Of a stretch of 24,482 nt of DNA, positions 19,836 through 24,482 are shown one piece after another (the first letter of the stretch is position 1; each line of letters begins with the position of its first letter). This DNA comes from Ichthyophonus hoferi (taxonomy: Eukaryota > Opisthokonta > Ichthyosporea > Ichthyophonida > Ichthyophonidae), in NCBI GenBank assembly GCA_002751075.1, contig NAOQ01000675.1, forward strand, positions 4,520 through 29,001, given 5' to 3'. The position numbers were made by a program, and so were the translations under genes. The notes under the pieces were generated by a model, which was not told where the DNA came from, did no database searches, and was given only the letters and a program-made list of their open reading frames with translations.

Positions 19836-22800
19836 TTGATGGTTGTCATAGTGATCAGGTCATTGATATAAGTGGCCAGAGGCCTCATATTATTATCATG
19901 ATTGAAAGCTTTATGGGAGCATATAATAAGGAAGAGATGGATATCCTAATGGTTATATGAAGGGTTAGAGATGGCGAAAGGTGAGTCAGTCAAGGTTGGT
20001 CTGTCTCAGACCCTTTTCAGGACGTGTAAGCACACTCATACCCATTATTAGTATTTCTTAAGCAAATGCTACATCGATATAGTGCTGGCCACTGTAACAA
20101 TGTGGGTGTATGAATGAATGGATGAACTTTATGTAGTATTGTTATGCTTTCATTGTGCTGTGGACCCTTTGGCTTAACTTTGATCCAATCTATCTTTCAG
20201 CCACACTCATGCATGCGCAGCGTGCGTTTAAGAACGTTTGACATATTTAATTCTAAGTCAATACACTGCCAAGACTACTGAGACGAGAAAGCATGATGGA
20301 CGTTATAATCGCTTATTATGTTCCTATCGCTCTGCTATTAAGACTAAATTGGGTCAATAATCAATCTGGTGATTGATTAATTTTTGCACATAGTGAAGCC
20401 TAACATTTGCATATACATCTGAAGCTCTCGTTGCTTATGAGCTCTCCTCGCTGGAGATCTCACAAAAGTTGACACTCTTTAATATTACAGAACACTGCCT
20501 AATGGCAGTGAAAGAATTATTTGTAGATACTTCATTAAACTATTTATAGCTAAGGTATAGCAGGCCTCAATTTTTTTGCAGTAGCCATACAGATACTACT
20601 TATAATAAGATTCGAGATATTGGATAAAATAAAAGGTATTGTGTAAAGTAAAACGGCCATATTTTATGTATATGGATGTATAATAGGTACAATCTCGTTG
20701 GTTTCTGGTTTGGACTGAATCATCTTGATTGTGATAATTTGAGGTAGTTGAGATTTTATGAATATGACCAATTCGAGATAGTATTAAATTATTAATAAAT
20801 TCTAGTTTTATTTGTGTGTAAGACAAAGCTTAGAAAAAGAAGAAGTAATCTGTAATTGAATTTGGTCAGTTCCAATCTTTAACCGAATGTAATTTATTTA
20901 GCCATCAATACTATATATTAGGCTTACTATCAGGCTTTGTAGAACTTGCTTAAAGTCTGCAAATAAGGTACTAGTGTAATATGCAAGATAGAGATTATAA
21001 ACTAACTTGGTAAAATTCTCTTTAAATTTGTAGTGTCCAATCTTCATGTAGTAATGTGTATACATATAAGTCATTTTAAACATAAAATTAAAAGAGAATA
21101 GGCAGTTTTTAAATTGTTATAAATATATGTAGATCTTAATGAAAGACGACATAAAGTCGGGGATTGGTTAAGTAGACAATACAGTGAAACAATGATTTAG
21201 AAATAATTATGCGTCTAGCATGGCTTAAATATATGAATTGATTCATTAGCCATATGCAAGTGAGCTATTGGGAATACTGCTCAACATCACGAGTCTAGGT
21301 TGCTCTGTTATGAACTGTGGTGTTTTTCTTGCTATTTAAAGTAAAACAAAATTAGAAAATAATGTTTATAGTCAAATTTCTATTAGTTCTAGACGAATAT
21401 TAGTTAAAGCCCCCTAAAAGTTTGATACGTATGTTTTCTAGCTGATAAAAGGTTGCTTTCCCTCCAGATTCTATTTATTTCTGTTTATTTATTTGTTCTT
21501 TAGTTTAAGTTAATACAAATAATTAATATATACTGAAATATATAATTGAAATACAATATCCAAGTCTTGCATATTTTATTGGCTGGAAAAATATTAGCTA
21601 GCTTAATTCAAAAATCATTCCATTTTCTGATATCATTCATACCAAATCAAGACATGAAATTTTTTGGAATCAATTTCCTTTCCGATCTTATATATAAAGA
21701 TAGGCACGAAGGGATTACAGTTCATCTCCTGTAAAACATTAACCAACTTATATATTGAGTCTTTTTGAAATCCTATTAATACTGTCTGTCACAAATTGGA
21801 GAAATTTCTTCAAGACCTGATATTCCAATTTCATCACGAGTTTTCTTTCGACTATTTATTGAGTTAATTACTAATATTCGCATCTAGATATCTATTGTTT
21901 ATTTCCTTCAGAGCAGATATTGGGGGTTTCTTGTCCGCCGGTGGTAGGATTTTCTTCTTAAAGCGAGGCCAATCCTACATTATCTGTGTCATTTTTATTT
22001 TTATTTCTTTTCAATGGAAATTCTTCATATCTCACCTCAATGCATTTTTACTTTACTATGGTCCCATCTCCAGCTAGCTACAAATGTTTTAATATTTTCA
22101 CTGATTTATTTTATTTGAACTAAGTAAGTGAAAAACAGAAAAAGTAAAGCAATCATCCACGGATGTGCAATTACTGTGGTTAAATCACTTTACATGGTAT
22201 TTAAGGTATGATGATATGCTTTGAACATAACTGATAATCACACAGCCTTTGCATATACGAAATTGTCTTCAACGGTCACCAAATTCAACTTCTGTGCAGG
22301 CTAATTGCATCGTCAATCTTTGAAAATATTGATCAGCAACTGTACTTCTATATTTCCTATTAGGAAGATTTCCATTTCTTATTAGATAAGATTTTTACAA
22401 ACCCATACCTTAAATTCTGACAATTCCAGTATACGCCCTTGTTGGGTTCTACTTTCAACGTCACATATTTGTAAAAATATTTGCAGTTTTCACTCATTAT
22501 AAAAAAAGAACAAAAAGATATTCATACCAAAATTTTATAATATATTCGTGATTTAAAATTTTTTTTACAGCCAATTCACTTGAGTAATAGTCAGAAGAGG
22601 GCATATGCTTTACGAACCAGAGCGTGAGAGTGTATTGCAGTTGAAAATCAAGGTTAGTGATCTTGGAACTATTGTCTTTACGAGTCAATTAGGGCCTTTT
22701 GATACAATTGGGTCTGATCGGAATTTGATTAATAGCCACACACTTAAATGGTGCAATCAAATGCTAGGTGTTTAAATGATTAGCCAACAATCAAACATAA

Positions 22801-23009
22801 TATGTGATAAAGAGGCAATAATTATGCTTTTATAAAGCTTTTTCCAATTGAAATACGGAATGTAACCAATTGCCTGATCAATTATCGCCGAACTGAATGT
22901 GTTGTGTTGACTCCTAGCCTATATGGAAATACCAGACGGGAGACAGGGCTAGGGTATTAATCGTCTATATAGTCTATATAATCTGTAAAAATATAAAATA
23001 AGATAGACT
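19836..23009. other. AT-rich region downstream of DDA1, no gene recognised
   Basis: About 3.2 kb, strongly AT-rich. No AATAAA lies close to the DDA1 stop; the first I see is at 20628-20633. Small ORFs occur on both strands (20596-20826 -, 21895-22077 +, 22497-22688 -), but none has a family motif. A TTTTTTACAG acceptor-like site at 22561-22570 and a GTTAGT at 22652 could frame an untranslated exon for the candidate gene at 23010; this is weak. Confidence 0.55.
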
Positions 23010-23061
23010 ATGTCAGGTCTAACAGAAGAGAAACTGGGACAGCAAGTCATTTTAGAAGAAG
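23010..23061 (+). CDS. Possible first coding exon of an unknown gene
   Basis: ATG at 23010 opens 17 codons (MSGLTEEKLGQQVILEE), unlike the low-complexity peptides around it, and ends in phase 1 before GTACGG at 23062. The acceptor TTTGGTAACAG at 23123 would continue in frame as E-RSLAFLLKCPTF. The frame then runs into AT-rich sequence and I cannot find a convincing donor or further exon before the window ends. I do not recognise the protein. It could be the start of a gene continuing past the window, or chance. Confidence 0.3.
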
Positions 23062-23123
23062 GTACGGTTTCCTCTTTCATATTTTTCTTTCCCCCCTTTT
23101 CTTGCCTTCAAATTTGGTAACAG

Positions 23124-24368
23124 AAAGATCGCTTGCTTTCCTGCTTAAGTGTCCCACATTTATAACATACATATATGTTTTATATATGGCTTTAAACCCT
23201 TTTTATAAGAAAATGATGGTTTCTAATGCCCGAATAATATAAAAGAATGCCAAAGTTACAGTGATAAATGAAGGGAAATGTGAAGTTAGAGTGATAAAGG
23301 CCCAGCTATACAGAAGGATTTATGGTTGAAAGTTGAGGCGAGAAGGATATAGCTGACAATTACAAGAAATATTGATAAAGGAATAGTTCAACAAAATAAT
23401 ACTTATACTATAGAGACAATGCAAATGCTTTAATTTTAATTTTAATACATCTATACTGAGGGGTATAAGAGATGTCCAACTTGGCAAGACTCTTTTCACC
23501 AGATATGGTTGACCATTGCAGTAATTTTTTAGGTACCTGAAGGTATTTTTGTTTTTATTTTTATTTTTTATGTACCTTTTAGTATGCATTGTTTTCTCCT
23601 ATAGGTTATCTTTTTTGCACACCCACCCATCAATTGCCCTCAATCTACTATTCAAGATATCATCTTGTATATTGCTTTATATTTTATTCTGCCCAGTTCT
23701 CTCTATTTCTTTCCCTATATTTTATATTCCTCTTACCCATTTGGTGTAATATATATATATATTCTCTGACGCTCTACCCTACTTGATTTATTATATAACA
23801 CATTTGCAATACTACACACCACTGTGTCGGTCCCTGCTGGGTCCCCCTATTTAATTTGCATTCACCTCATTCACTTCATTCTCTTTCAGCGATAATGTCA
23901 CACCTTTTATATGTTTCATTTTACAATCAAATTCTTATGCTAATTATTTTTGTAAAATAGTTGGTTTTTTTTCCTTCTTGAACAGATACAACTTGCCATA
24001 GTTCCAACACATTTTTTTTCCATGCTATTTAAATTTTCAGTTAATTTCTCCGTTTCTATTTTCACTTTTCCCCTCCTCCCTATGGTTCTTCCATTCTGTC
24101 ACCCAGTCTATCCTTTGCACACACTTTGTCCTTCTTCTGATGTATTTTCCTTGTCTCCTCATTGCTCTTTACTAATTGTTTTTTATAAATACTGAAGTAT
24201 CTGTTTATATGTGATGTATTAGAATGCAATTTCTGTGTATTTTGGTTGTCTCGTTCCGGCCTAGCATAATAATAATTATGATGGACGAAGAGAAGTAACA
24301 TTTCAATTTATTAACATCTTGTTCAACAATACAACTCAAAGCCGTCACTTGATAACGTAGTTCAAGGA
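23124..24368. other. AT-rich and T/C-rich DNA without a recognised gene
   Basis: Contains a short direct repeat (AAGTTACAGTGATAAA at 23253-23268 and AAGTTAGAGTGATAAA at 23283-23298) and a T-rich run near 23540-23575. A long pyrimidine-rich stretch follows at 23590-24130. ORFs here are low in complexity and show no family motifs. Confidence 0.55.
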
Positions 24369-24482
24369 ATCGTTTTTGTAGTACATTTCTATCCTACTAT
24401 GCTAGTACTAATATTTATTTCTATCCTACTATGCTAGTACTAATATTTGGTTTTTCTATCGTTTTGTAGTACATTTCTATCC
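24369..24482. repeat. Nested tandem repeat at the window end
   Basis: A 32-base unit (ATTTCTATCCTACTATGCTA...) occurs twice in direct contact, 24385-24416 and 24417-24448, without mismatches. A larger unit seems to start again: ATCG-T(n)-GTAGTACATTTCTATCC at 24369-24394 recurs at 24458-24482, about 89 bases on. The array continues beyond the window. Confidence 0.9.

Noticed and set aside
21895-22077. Exon-like stretch after TTTCCTTCAG with ADIGGFLSAGGRIFF
   Set aside because: The acceptor is good, but no in-frame partner exon or convincing donor was found and the frame becomes low-complexity hydrophobic.
22571-22651. Possible exon between TTTTTTACAG and GTTAGT
   Set aside because: All three frames stop inside it. 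It could only be untranslated leader, and no transcript evidence is available.

Overview
The window is nuclear DNA from an intron-rich, AT-rich eukaryote. Coding segments are short (21 to about 590 bases), bounded by GT..AG, and separated by introns full of TA runs and simple repeats. No bacterial signal, rRNA, tRNA or CRISPR array is visible, and I recognise no transposon or virus-like element. The lineage is not settled. The DDA1 protein reads closer to the plant form (YxPTHxxxxPPxDQVIxTE) than to the animal form, while the HAUS6 amino terminus keeps features shared by animals and plants.

Three genes were rebuilt by joining exons whose reading phases agree. (1) Positions 1 to 3409, + strand: the 3' part of a HEATR3/SYO1-type HEAT-repeat protein, the importin adaptor that escorts uL18 and uL5 for 5S RNP assembly. 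(2) Positions 14506 down to 4937, - strand: an essentially complete HAUS6 (augmin subunit 6) gene of about 17 exons and roughly 800 residues, from an ATG with an upstream in-frame stop to a 593-base last exon. (3) About 17088 to 19835, + strand: DDA1, the small DET1/DDB1-associated subunit of CRL4 ubiquitin ligases, in four or five exons.

HEATR3 and HAUS6 converge tail to tail with about 1.5 kb between their stops. HAUS6 and DDA1 diverge head to head with about 2.6 to 3.1 kb between starts. That gap holds a striking pyrimidine-tract/purine-tract pair and one unexplained 138-codon ORF. The three genes serve different processes (ribosome assembly, spindle microtubule branching, ubiquitin ligation), so they are neighbours rather than a pathway.

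From 19836 to the end the DNA is mostly AT-rich without a recognisable gene. Exceptions are a possible first exon of a further + strand gene at 23010 and a nested tandem repeat that runs off the window end. I found no clearly new biological system. The points most worth checking are the HAUS6 microexons and one unresolved splice junction, a possible DDA1 start codon placed exactly at a splice donor, the purine/pyrimidine inverted repeat, and the candidate gene at 23010.
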